64,000 bases of DNA. Source: Brevundimonas subvibrioides (GTDB lineage Bacteria > Pseudomonadota > Alphaproteobacteria > Caulobacterales > Caulobacteraceae). Positions 1 through 7,817 of this stretch are shown here, one piece after another. Under the pieces are notes generated by a model. The model saw only the letters and a list, made by a program, of their open reading frames with translations, did no database searches and was not told where the DNA came from. Made by a program: the position numbers and the translations under genes. The stretch lies in assembly GCF_027271155.1 (NCBI RefSeq), contig NZ_CP114542.1:372001-436000 (forward strand). The letters are read 5' to 3'. Position 1 is the first letter of the stretch. Every line of letters begins with the position of its first letter.

Positions 1-1466
1 GGCGCATTGCGGGGGTGCACGACGAAATAGGGGATCATCGTGCCGTCGGTCGAGGCGACCTCGAACTGTTCGACGACGTGGGTCGAGGCGTCGAACAGAG
101 CCGGGGCCTGCCGGACCTCGTCCAGTTCGCCGGTCGCGACGTCGGCCAGGCTCAGCGTCGGCGGGGTCAGGAAGCCCTGGCTCGACACGAACACCGTGCC
201 CCGCGAGCGGGAGGCGTCTCCCAGCGCCACGGCGCTGTTGGCCGGAACGTCGATCCCGGTCGCGTGCCAGCGAATCTGGGTGGGGTTCGTCGTGTCGGGC
301 GTGAAGACCTTGAGCGTGCCGACGACGTTGTCGGACACGACCGACACGATCCGGTCCGACATGACCGTCGTATCCTGCAGCGACTGGCGCGGGCCGGGGT
401 GGAAGATCACCTGCGGGTCGTTGTCGCTGCGGACGATCTCCGGCTGTTGCAACGTCGTCAGGCTTGCCGCGACCAGATCGCCCGCGGGCAGGGGGCCGCC
501 GGGGATGGCCCAGGCCTCTTCCAGCGAGAAAATCAGCTGCGTCCCCATGGTGCCCTGAACCGCGACCCGCTCGGGCAGGTTCAGCCGTACGGCGCGCCCG
601 TCGACCCATTGCCAGGTCTGGGCCCGGAAGGTGTCCAGCGGCCGACTGAACAGGACGGCCTCGACCACACCGTCCTTGTCACGGAAGACCTCGGGACTGA
701 CGCCATAGCCGCCATCGCCCTGTTCGCCGCGATACACCTCCGTCGCCTCGGCCAAAGACTGACCACGCTTCAGCGACTTGACGATATAGGGATAGCCACT
801 CTCGGTCAGGGTTCCCGGCCCGAAGTCGGTGGCGACCAGCAGGGTGTCGCGATCCAGCCACTCCAGACGATGCTTGCCCTCGGGCAGGACGAACCCTGCG
901 TCCACGAAGGCCCGGGTGGTGGTGTCGAACTCGCGCACCACGACCGCATCCTTGCCGCCTTCCGAAAGGGAAACCAGGCAGCGAGTCTCGTCCGGAGCCA
1001 GGCAGTTCGCGCCCTTCCAGACCCAGTCCCGGCCCTCGGCGCGGGACAGGGCATCGACATCGATCAGGGTTTCCCACACCGGGGTCGCGCTGCGATAGCT
1101 GTCCAGCGTCGTGCGCCGCCACAGGCCCTTGGGATTGGTCGCGTCCTGCCAGAAATTGCCGATACCGTCGCCGAGGAAGGCCGGAGTCGGGATGCGGGCG
1201 GTGGAGGACAGGATGTCGAAGGCCTGCTGGCGGAAGGTCTCGTAGCGCGGATCGCCGGTCAGGGCGGCCAGCGACCGTTCGTTCTCGGCCCGGACGAAGG
1301 CCATGGCCTCGGTCCCCTCGACCGCCTCCAGCGCCAGATGATCGTCGGCGGCACGGACGCCCGCGGGCGACAGATCGGCCGGGAGGTGGGGCGGGGGCGT
1401 CTGTGCCAGGGCGGGGGCGGCAAACACGGCGAGCACCGTGGCGGCCATCATCGACTGGATATGCAT
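1..1466 (-). CDS. Prolyl oligopeptidase family (S9) serine peptidase, partial
   Basis: This is the N-terminal part of a secreted S9-family peptidase; the reading frame stays open to the window edge, so the C-terminal catalytic domain lies outside. About 488 residues are visible. It begins with a signal peptide-like segment (MHIQSMMAATVLAVFAAPALA) and continues as the beta-propeller region. It is closely related to the next gene: both contain NFWQDA, LWRRTTLDSYR or VWRRTTLDSYR, and DGTMIPYFVVH at matching places, so the two are a tandem duplication. The ATG at 1464-1466 was chosen because the signal peptide starts there. The catalytic Ser, Asp and His cannot be checked. The likely role is cleavage of proline-containing peptides in the periplasm. 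Confidence 0.85.
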   Translation of the reverse strand, partial: MHIQSMMAATVLAVFAAPALAQTPPPHLPADLSPAGVRAADDHLALEAVEGTEAMAFVRAENERSLAALTGDPRYETFRQQAFDILSSTARIPTPAFLGDGIGNFWQDATNPKGLWRRTTLDSYRSATPVWETLIDVDALSRAEGRDWVWKGANCLAPDETRCLVSLSEGGKDAVVVREFDTTTRAFVDAGFVLPEGKHRLEWLDRDTLLVATDFGPGTLTESGYPYIVKSLKRGQSLAEATEVYRGEQGDGGYGVSPEVFRDKDGVVEAVLFSRPLDTFRAQTWQWVDGRAVRLNLPERVAVQGTMGTQLIFSLEEAWAIPGGPLPAGDLVAASLTTLQQPEIVRSDNDPQVIFHPGPRQSLQDTTVMSDRIVSVVSDNVVGTLKVFTPDTTNPTQIRWHATGIDVPANSAVALGDASRSRGTVFVSSQGFLTPPTLSLADVATGELDEVRQAPALFDASTHVVEQFEVASTDGTMIPYFVVHPRNA

Positions 1467-1485
1467 TTCGGGCTCCGTGGCTTCA

Positions 1486-1512
1486 ATCCTCACCCGCGAC
1501 GCGGGGGAGGAT
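1486..1512. repeat. Intergenic hairpin between the two S9 peptidase genes
   Basis: Inverted repeat ATCCTC-A-CCCGC, loop GAC, GCGGG-G-GAGGAT: 11 base pairs interrupted by one A/G mismatch. It sits 8 bp beyond the stop codon of the downstream-numbered peptidase gene and 20 bp before the start of the next one. No T-run follows on the minus strand, so it is more likely an intergenic repeat or transcript-stabilising hairpin than a classical terminator. A similar CCTC-CCCG / CGGG-GAGG hairpin occurs at 14272-14301. Confidence 0.5.
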
Positions 1513-1520
1513 CAGGCGGT

Positions 1521-3710
1521 CTACTCCTGTGCCGGCTGATCCATCAGCCGGCGGCTCAGATAGGTGTATTCCAGGGCAATCCGGCGGGCGGTTTCCTGCA
1601 GGTTCGCCCCCGCGGCGTGGCCGCCGTCGGTGTTCTCGTAGAACAGGACCGGATAGCCGAGCTCTTCCAGCCGCGCGGCGGCCTTGCGTGCATGGCCCGG
1701 ATGGACGCGATCGTCCTTGGTCGAGGTGTGGATGAAGACCTCCGGATAGGGCTGTCCCGCCCGCAGGTTCTGATACGGCGAATAGGCCTGGATCCAGGCG
1801 CGTTCCTCAGGGATGTCCGGATTGCCGTACTCCGCGATCCAGGAGGCCCCCGCCAGCAGGCGGTGGAAGCGCAGCATGTCGAACAGGGGCACCTGGATGA
1901 CGGCGGCATTGATCAGGTCCGGCCGCTGGGTCAGCATCGCCCCCATGAACAGCCCGCCCTGGGACCCGCCCATGATGCCGAGGCGGGGCTGGGACGTGAT
2001 GTTGCGCGCGATCAGGTCCAGCGCCACGGCCTGGAAATCCTCATGTGCGCGCTGCCGGTTTTCCTGCAGGGCCGCGTCGTGCCAGTTGGGGCCGAACTCG
2101 CCACCGCCGCGCGTATTGGCGACGACATAGACCCCACCCCGCTCCAGCCACAGCTTGCCGACCGTCGGCGAATAGCCGGGCAGCAGCGAACTCTGGAACC
2201 CGCCGTAGCCGTACAGCAGCGTGGGGTTGGATCCGTCCAGCGCCAGGTCGGTTTTGTGGACCACGAAATAGGGGATCATCGTCCCGTCGGCGGAACGGGC
2301 CTCGAACTGATCGACCGTCATGCCGTCTGCGTCGAACTTGGCGGGCAGGGCCTTGACCGGGGCGACCGCGCCGCTGGTCGCGTCGGCCAGATACAGGCTC
2401 TGCGGCGTCAGATAGCCGGAGACATTGACGAAGACCCGGTCGTCGATCTCGGAGGCCGACCCCAGGCCGATCGTGGCGTTCTGCGGCAGGTCCAGACGGC
2501 GGCGGGCCCAGTCGCCGTCGGGACCCGGCGTATAGACATAGGCCGCGCCGCGCACATTCTCGAACAGGCCAACGATCAGGTGGTTGCGGGTCGCGGTGAT
2601 TGCCTCGACCGCCTCGCGTTCTGTCGGGCGGATGATGAGGCGGGCCTGAGTCGTCGGGTCGATCAGCCAATCGGTCAGCGGCCATGCGACGACGTCGCCG
2701 GTCTGGAAGGTCTGGCCGGACGGGGCGGTCCAGTCCTGCTTGATCGTGACCACCAGCTGGCCCTGGACCAGGGCGTCGATGTCCGACTTGGCCGGCAGGG
2801 CCAGCTGCGTCGTCGTGCCGTCGGGGTTCAGGCGGTGGGTCTCGCCCTCGTAGAAGCTGATGCCGCGGTTGATCAGGATGGCCTGCACGCCCCCGTCCGC
2901 ATCGCGCAGGGTATAGCCACTGACCGACACGTCAGACGGCTGGCCTGTGAAGACCGTCTCGGCCTGATCGATGGTCTGGCCCCGTTTCAGCCGCTTGACG
3001 ATCATCGGATAGCCCGAGGTCGTCAGGGTGCCGGGTCCGAAGTCGCGGGCGACCAGAAGGGTGTCGGCATCGACCCAGGCGACGCTGCCCTTGGACTCGG
3101 GCAGTTCGAAGCCACCCGCCACGAAGGTGCGGGCCTCGGAGTCGAATTCGCGGATCACGACCGCGTCCTTGCCGCCGTCGGACAGCGAGATCAGACACAG
3201 CCGCTCCTCGGGCGGCAGGCAGGTCGAGCCCTTGTAGACCCAGTTCTTGCCCTCGGCCGCCGACAGGGCGTCGATGTCGAGGATGGTCTGCCACTCCGGC
3301 GCGTCGGTGCGATAGCTGTCCAGCGTCGTGCGCCGCCAGACGCCGCGCACATGGTCGGCGTCCTGCCAGAAATTGTCGATCATGCCCGCGTGGGTGAACC
3401 CCGGCGCGGGGATGCGGTCGCGGGCCTGGACCAGGGCCAGGGCCTGTTCGTGCAGGGCCTCGTAACGCGGATCGCCCTGCAGAACGCCGAGCGAGCGGGT
3501 GTTGTGTTCGTTGACCCAGGCCATGGCGCGTTCGCCATCGACCTCCTCCAGCCACAGCCAGGGATCGGTCGCGTCCGAGGTGGCGAAGGCTCCGGCGGCC
3601 AGCGGGGGGTTGGGCGGGGTCCGATCGGAAGCGGTCTGGGCCATGGGGCTCGAAGCGAAGGAGAGGAGGGGCAGAAGGGTGGCGAGCAACAGGCCGGACG
3701 ATAGACGCAT
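1521..3710 (-). CDS. Prolyl oligopeptidase family (S9) serine peptidase, secreted
   Basis: A complete 729-residue S9 peptidase. The start at 3708-3710 puts a signal peptide (MRLSSGLLLATLLPLLSFAS) at the N-terminus; the open frame extends further upstream but would overlap dapF. An N-terminal propeller domain is followed by an alpha/beta-hydrolase domain with nucleophile motif GGSQGG (Ser about 583), the acid in KDDRV (Asp about 666-667) and the histidine in DGGHAAG (His about 698). The arrangement is that of prolyl oligopeptidases, with Q in place of the more common N after the serine. It is expected to act on short peptides in the periplasm. It lies upstream of its paralogue on the same strand, and the two are probably co-transcribed. 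Confidence 0.92.
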   Translation of the reverse strand: MRLSSGLLLATLLPLLSFASSPMAQTASDRTPPNPPLAAGAFATSDATDPWLWLEEVDGERAMAWVNEHNTRSLGVLQGDPRYEALHEQALALVQARDRIPAPGFTHAGMIDNFWQDADHVRGVWRRTTLDSYRTDAPEWQTILDIDALSAAEGKNWVYKGSTCLPPEERLCLISLSDGGKDAVVIREFDSEARTFVAGGFELPESKGSVAWVDADTLLVARDFGPGTLTTSGYPMIVKRLKRGQTIDQAETVFTGQPSDVSVSGYTLRDADGGVQAILINRGISFYEGETHRLNPDGTTTQLALPAKSDIDALVQGQLVVTIKQDWTAPSGQTFQTGDVVAWPLTDWLIDPTTQARLIIRPTEREAVEAITATRNHLIVGLFENVRGAAYVYTPGPDGDWARRRLDLPQNATIGLGSASEIDDRVFVNVSGYLTPQSLYLADATSGAVAPVKALPAKFDADGMTVDQFEARSADGTMIPYFVVHKTDLALDGSNPTLLYGYGGFQSSLLPGYSPTVGKLWLERGGVYVVANTRGGGEFGPNWHDAALQENRQRAHEDFQAVALDLIARNITSQPRLGIMGGSQGGLFMGAMLTQRPDLINAAVIQVPLFDMLRFHRLLAGASWIAEYGNPDIPEERAWIQAYSPYQNLRAGQPYPEVFIHTSTKDDRVHPGHARKAAARLEELGYPVLFYENTDGGHAAGANLQETARRIALEYTYLSRRLMDQPAQE

Positions 3711-3795
3711 ACGGGGCGCTCCGTGAGGGACAAGGCACCTTAGCGGCGAGGCCGCACGCGGCAAGTGGGTTGGGACCCGGTGGGAGAGGGGGTAT

Positions 3796-4638
3796 ATGCA
3801 GCGCATGCAGGCCTCTACCCCTTTCGTGAAGATGAACGGCGCGGGCAACGACTTCGTCGTCGTCAATGCGTTCGAGACGCCGTTCACGCCCGACGTCGAC
3901 CGGGTGCGGGCCCTGGCCAACCGCCAGACGGGCGAGGGGTTCGACCAACTGATCGCCATTGAGCCGTCGGACCGCGCGGACGCCTTCATGCGCGTGTGGA
4001 ATGCCGACGGCGGCGTGGTCGAGACCTGCGGCAATGCGCTGCGCTGCGTCGGCTGGATGCTGATGCAGGCCAACGGCACCGACAGCGCCACCATCGACAC
4101 CCTGGGCGGGACGACCATCGCCCGGCGTGCGGGGCCTGACCGGGTCACCGTCGACATGGGCGCGCCCCGGCTGGACTGGCGAGACATCCCCCTGGCCGAA
4201 GAGATGGATACGCGCGGCATCGAGCTGCAGATCGGGCCGATCGACGATCCCGTCATGCATACGCCCGGTGCCGTCAGCATGGGCAATCCGCACGTCGTCT
4301 TCTTCACCGACCGGCTGGACGACGTCTTCGTCACCGGCGCGGGGTCGATGATCGAGCACCATCCCCTGTTTCCGCAGGGCGTGAACGTCGGCTTTGCCCA
4401 TGTGCTGGGGCCGGATCGTATCCGTCTAAGGGTCTGGGAGCGCGGGGCCGGCCTGACCCGGGCGTGCGGGACGGGGGCCTGTGCAGCCCTGGTGGCGGCC
4501 TCACGCCGGGGCCTGACGGGGCGGAGCGCCACCGTGGTCGCCGACGGCGGCGAACTGCGGATCGACTGGGACGAAGGGACCGGTCATGTCCTGATGACCG
4601 GCCCGGTCCAGATCGAGCGCACAGGTCACCTGGGCTGA
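3796..4638 (+). CDS. dapF: Diaminopimelate epimerase
   Basis: DapF interconverts LL- and meso-diaminopimelate for lysine and peptidoglycan synthesis. The 280-residue protein has the two active-site cysteines in their usual contexts, ETCGNALRC (Cys78) and ACGTGACA (Cys224), and the N-terminal KMNGAGNDF motif. A purine-rich GGGAGAGGGGG lies just before the ATG at 3796; a second in-frame ATG three codons later (MQASTPF) is also possible. It is divergent from the S9 peptidase pair, and its stop abuts the stop of the SDHAF4-like gene on the other strand. Confidence 0.97.
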   Translation: MQRMQASTPFVKMNGAGNDFVVVNAFETPFTPDVDRVRALANRQTGEGFDQLIAIEPSDRADAFMRVWNADGGVVETCGNALRCVGWMLMQANGTDSATIDTLGGTTIARRAGPDRVTVDMGAPRLDWRDIPLAEEMDTRGIELQIGPIDDPVMHTPGAVSMGNPHVVFFTDRLDDVFVTGAGSMIEHHPLFPQGVNVGFAHVLGPDRIRLRVWERGAGLTRACGTGACAALVAASRRGLTGRSATVVADGGELRIDWDEGTGHVLMTGPVQIERTGHLG

Positions 4639-4860
4639 TCAGAAGTCGATCGCCAGACCCTTCTTCTCCCAGTCGCCGTAGCGCGTCGGCTCCGGTCCGC
4701 GGGGTCCGCCGTGCTCCTCCGGAAGGGCCTCGGCCTCGGCTGTGGCGCGTCGTTCGGCGGCCTCGGCCAGGGCGCGGCGGGCGGCGTCGGTCAGAACCCG
4801 CGGCGGCGTTTCCTCCGCTGCATTGTCGTTGAGGGCTGGCGTAGGAGCGTTGTCGGTCAC
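4639..4860 (-). CDS. DUF1674 / SDHAF4-like succinate dehydrogenase assembly factor
   Basis: A 73-residue protein whose C-terminus, [17 protein letters not shown] followed by LAIDF, is the signature of the DUF1674 family, the bacterial relatives of the mitochondrial assembly factor SDHAF4. In mitochondria SDHAF4 binds flavinylated SdhA and helps it join SdhB. The first 45 residues are alanine- and glutamate-rich and low in complexity. The start codon is GTG. The gene is convergent with dapF with no gap, and no sdh genes lie in the window, so the function rests on the family. Confidence 0.85.
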   Translation of the reverse strand: MTDNAPTPALNDNAAEETPPRVLTDAARRALAEAAERRATAEAEALPEEHGGPRGPEPTRYGDWEKKGLAIDF

Positions 4861-5008
4861 GGCGGCATCCGGTGGCTGTCCTGTTCAGATAGTGCCGCCC
4901 GCCCGGACCGCCAGCCGCCCCGCCGCATTCCGGCCCTTGCATCGCGCGGCGCGAGGCCCTTTAAGCGCCGCCAATCCCCGCCGCGCATCGTTCTTCAAGG
5001 ATCCCATC

Positions 5009-6241
5009 ATGGCCAAAGCGTCCGACAAACCCGTCAAGAAGGTCGTCCTGGCCTATTCCGGCGGCCTGGACACCTCGATCATCCTGAAGTGGCTCCAGAC
5101 CGAGTACAATGCCGAGGTCGTGACCTTCACCGCCGACCTGGGCCAGGGCGAGGAATTGGCCCCGGCACGGGAAAAGGCCCTGAAGATGGGCATCAAGCCC
5201 GAGAACATCTTCATCGACGACCTGCGCGAGGAGTTCGTGCGTGACTTCGTCTTCCCGATGTTCCGCGCCAACGCCCTGTATGAAGGTCAGTACCTGCTCG
5301 GCACCTCGATCGCCCGGCCCCTGATCGCCAAGCGCCAGATCGAGATCGCCCGCATGGTCGGTGCCGATGCCGTCTGTCACGGTGCGACCGGCAAGGGCAA
5401 CGATCAGGTCCGGTTCGAGCTGGGCTACTATGCGCTGGAGCCCGACATCCGAGTCATCGCCCCCTGGCGCGAGTGGGAATACCGCAGCCGCGAGGCCCTG
5501 CTGGACTTCGCCGAGAAGAACCAGATCCCGATCGCCAAGGACAAGCGCGGGGAGGCCCCGTTCAGCGTCGACGCCAACCTTCTGCACTCTTCCTCCGAGG
5601 GCAAGGTGCTGGAGGATCCGGCCGTCGAGGCCCCGGAGTTCGTACACCAGCGCACCATCAGCCCGGAGGACGCGCCGGACACCCCGCACGTCTTCACCAT
5701 GACCTTCGAGAAGGGCGACGCGGTCGCCATCGACGGCGTCGCGATGTCGCCCGCCACTGTTCTGACGAAGCTCAACGCGCTCGGTCACGACAACGGCGTC
5801 GGCCGTCTGGACCTGGTCGAGAACCGCTACGTCGGCATGAAGTCGCGCGGGGTCTATGAGACGCCGGGCGGCACCATCCTGCTGGCGGCGCACCGGGGCA
5901 TCGAGTCCATCACCCTGGATCGCGGGGCGATGCACCTGAAGGACGAGCTGGCGGTCAAATACGCCCAGATGATCTACAACGGCTTCTGGTTCGCGCCGGA
6001 GCGCGAGATGCTGCAGGCCGCCATCGACCACAGCCAGCAAAAAGTCTCGGGCACGGTCCGGATCAAGCTCTACAAGGGCAATGTCTCGGTCATCGGCCGC
6101 GAGAGCGCCAACAGCCTCTACGATCAGGATCTGGTCACTTTCGAGGAAGGCGTTCAGGCCTATGACCACAACGATGCCGCCGGCTTCATCAAGCTGAACG
6201 CCCTTCGCCTGCGGGTTCTGGCCAAACGCAACGCCCGCTGA
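5009..6241 (+). CDS. argG: Argininosuccinate synthase
   Basis: ArgG ligates citrulline and aspartate using ATP in the penultimate step of arginine synthesis. The 410-residue protein has the PP-loop ATP-binding motif AYSGGLDTS at residues 15-23, and [13 protein letters not shown] further on. The start at 5009 gives [11 protein letters not shown]; the frame is open for another 89 codons upstream, but that part is low in complexity and unlike the family. AAGGA lies about 10 bases before this ATG. argH is not adjacent. Length and motifs are normal for the type I alphaproteobacterial enzyme. Confidence 0.98.
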   Translation: MAKASDKPVKKVVLAYSGGLDTSIILKWLQTEYNAEVVTFTADLGQGEELAPAREKALKMGIKPENIFIDDLREEFVRDFVFPMFRANALYEGQYLLGTSIARPLIAKRQIEIARMVGADAVCHGATGKGNDQVRFELGYYALEPDIRVIAPWREWEYRSREALLDFAEKNQIPIAKDKRGEAPFSVDANLLHSSSEGKVLEDPAVEAPEFVHQRTISPEDAPDTPHVFTMTFEKGDAVAIDGVAMSPATVLTKLNALGHDNGVGRLDLVENRYVGMKSRGVYETPGGTILLAAHRGIESITLDRGAMHLKDELAVKYAQMIYNGFWFAPEREMLQAAIDHSQQKVSGTVRIKLYKGNVSVIGRESANSLYDQDLVTFEEGVQAYDHNDAAGFIKLNALRLRVLAKRNAR

Positions 6242-6354
6242 TCCATCCTCGATCCGGAGACCCTGGTGCGCCGGATTGCCATGAATGATGCGGAAGAGGC
6301 TGAACCGGACGCGACGGAACCGGTCGACGCGCCCGCCCGCTGAGCGGCTCGGGC

Positions 6355-6429
6355 GGCTTACGGCGAAGTAACTTGAGACGGGACGGCAATCGGCGGACCC
6401 TGGGGTCATCAGATCCCAAGGAGTCGACC
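6355..6429 (+). promoter_or_regulatory. Duplicated leader/promoter, copy 1
   Basis: A 75-base segment directly before a small secreted-protein gene. It is 65/75 identical, without gaps, to the segment before the next gene (6883-6957). Seven of the ten differences fall between two invariant blocks, AAGTAACTTGAG and TCGGCGGACC, which is the pattern expected of conserved -35 and -10 elements around a free spacer. The AAC core of the first block resembles -35 elements of ECF sigma factors. AAGGAG before the ATG is the ribosome-binding site. The sigma-factor assignment is inference. Confidence 0.55.
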
Positions 6430-6864
6430 ATGATCCGTGCGCTGTCCCTCGCCACCGCCGCCGCCGCTGCTGCCGCGCTGTTCGCCAGCCCCGTCTTGGC
6501 CCAGACTGCAACCCCTGCACCGACCGCCCCGGTGGCGGCGACGGCTGTCCCGACCGAGGCCGAGATCAGCGCCGCGGGCGACGCCTTCGGCGCGGACATG
6601 GAGGCCATGCAGGGCGAACTCCAGGCCGCCCGGACCGCCGCCGGAACCGATACCGCCAGGGCCAATGCCGACGCGGATGCCATCCAGGCCGCTCATCAGG
6701 TCAAGGCCGACGCGTTCGCGGCGATGTTCCAGGCCTTTGTCGATGCGAACCCCGGCATGATCCCGGCCGAGGCCGTCGCGACCATCATGACCCAGATCCG
6801 GACCGCGCCGGCGACTCTCCGCGCGGGCGTCATGTCGGCCCCGGCGGGCACGCCCGCCGCCTGA
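6430..6864 (+). CDS. Small secreted alanine-rich protein, unknown function
   Basis: A 144-residue protein with a clear Sec signal peptide ending near ASPVLAQ, then an alanine/proline/threonine-rich linker and a helical, charged domain. I recognise no family. The signal peptide's first eight codons and the upstream 75 bases are nearly identical to those of the following gene, while the mature proteins do not look alike. The start is fixed by AAGGAG eight bases upstream and by conservation with the paralogous leader. It is likely periplasmic. Its promoter suggests co-regulation with its neighbour. Confidence 0.75.
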   Translation: MIRALSLATAAAAAAALFASPVLAQTATPAPTAPVAATAVPTEAEISAAGDAFGADMEAMQGELQAARTAAGTDTARANADADAIQAAHQVKADAFAAMFQAFVDANPGMIPAEAVATIMTQIRTAPATLRAGVMSAPAGTPAA

Positions 6865-6882
6865 GCGCCGCCGCGCGGCGAG

Positions 6883-6957
6883 GGCTTACGGCGAAGTAAC
6901 TTGAGGTCCGACGCCGTTCGGCGGACCTTGAGGTCATCAGATCCCAAGGAGCCGACC
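6883..6957 (+). promoter_or_regulatory. Duplicated leader/promoter, copy 2
   Basis: The second copy of the 75-base leader described at 6355. In this copy the spacer and second block form an inverted repeat AGGTCCG ... CGGACCT, and CTTGAGGTC occurs twice (6900-6908 and 6927-6935, 27 bases apart). The inverted repeat is not kept in copy 1, so it is less likely to be the functional part than the two shared blocks. Confidence 0.55.
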
Positions 6958-7485
6958 ATGATCCGTGCCCTGTCCCTCGCCGCCGCCCTCGCCGTCCTGC
7001 CGCTGTCCAGCGCACTGGCCGGAGAGATGCCCCGCGATCCCGATGGCGCATCCCAGGCCGCGATCGAGGCTGCGGCCTCGGCCTTCGAGGCCCGCATGGA
7101 GGCCTTCGGCGAACGGGCCGAGGCCGTCTCCGCCGATGAAAGCCTGACCGCCGACCAGCGCGAGCAGCGGATCGCAGCGATCTGGGCCGAATACGCGCCC
7201 GAGGTCTCGGCCTTCACCGCCGAGATCACGCGCCACGCCGGTTCTATTGCCCAGGAAGCCCTGGCCAATATCGATGTCGAGGCCTTGGTCGCCGACGCCC
7301 TGAATGACCCCGAGGTCCACGGAGCCATGGCCGCCGCGACCGGTATGGCACAGAACGGTGCGTGGGCCGCCAACGACCCGGAACAACAGATCACCTATGG
7401 CCTGATCGCCCAGTACGCCCTCGACCAGGCCGCCGAAGCGGTCTCGGAAGCCGATGCGGACGTCACGGTCACGACCGGGGACTGA
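6958..7485 (+). CDS. Small secreted helical protein, unknown function
   Basis: A 175-residue protein with a signal peptide cleaved near SALAGEM. The mature part is acidic, almost entirely helical, and rich in alanine and glutamate. No family is recognised. It follows its leader-sharing neighbour by 93 bases, and each gene has its own copy of the promoter-like leader, so they are probably separate but co-regulated units. The start is supported by AAGGAG upstream and the conserved leader. Confidence 0.75.
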   Translation: MIRALSLAAALAVLPLSSALAGEMPRDPDGASQAAIEAAASAFEARMEAFGERAEAVSADESLTADQREQRIAAIWAEYAPEVSAFTAEITRHAGSIAQEALANIDVEALVADALNDPEVHGAMAAATGMAQNGAWAANDPEQQITYGLIAQYALDQAAEAVSEADADVTVTTGD

Positions 7486-7507
7486 AGCCTTCCGTCGGGG
7501 CGGGGTA

Positions 7508-7526
7508 GTGACGCGCCGCGCGTCAC
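7508..7526. other. Perfect 19-bp palindrome
   Basis: GTGACGCG-CCG-CGCGTCAC, a perfect inverted repeat with a 3-base centre, 22 bp after one gene's stop and 15 bp before the DUF6356 start codon. There is no T-run, so it is not a convincing intrinsic terminator. It could be an operator for the downstream pair or a stalling hairpin. Confidence 0.35.
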
Positions 7527-7540
7527 GCTAGGGTGACCGG

Positions 7541-7807
7541 ATGATCCGGCCCCTGACCCGCCTGTTCGTCGACCATCCTCGCGAGGTCGGCGAGACCTAT
7601 CTGCACCACGCGGTCGCCGCCTCGCGCTTCGGGCTCCGGCTCGCGGGACTGTCCGGCGCGGCCTTCCTCCACGCCCTGGTGCCCGCCCTGCACAGGACGA
7701 CGGTCTCGACCGAGATCAAGCGTATGGCCGACGATCTGGGCTATCGGGCCGAGGTCGCCCGCGAGACGCGCATGGCCGAGGCCGGTGCCTTCGATCCCGG
7801 TCTCTGA
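7541..7807 (+). CDS. DUF6356 family protein
   Basis: An 88-residue protein beginning MIRPLTRLFVDHPREVGETY, which matches the DUF6356 pattern (FxDHPxxVxExYxxH ... HALVPxL). One hydrophobic stretch, AGLSGAAFLHALVPAL, could touch or cross the membrane. The family has no assigned function that I know. Its stop lies 10 bases before the preferred start of the CoA-transferase, so the two are probably one operon. Confidence 0.7.
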   Translation: MIRPLTRLFVDHPREVGETYLHHAVAASRFGLRLAGLSGAAFLHALVPALHRTTVSTEIKRMADDLGYRAEVARETRMAEAGAFDPGL

Positions 7808-7817
7808 CGTGACACCC

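Noticed and set aside
15..3704. Very long plus-strand open frame over the S9 peptidase genes
   Set aside because: The minus strand encodes two secreted S9 peptidases with intact family motifs; the plus frame is their antisense shadow in GC-rich DNA.
6281..6343. 20-codon open frame after argG
   Set aside because: Acidic short peptide with no ribosome-binding site worth noting and no family; not enough to call a gene.
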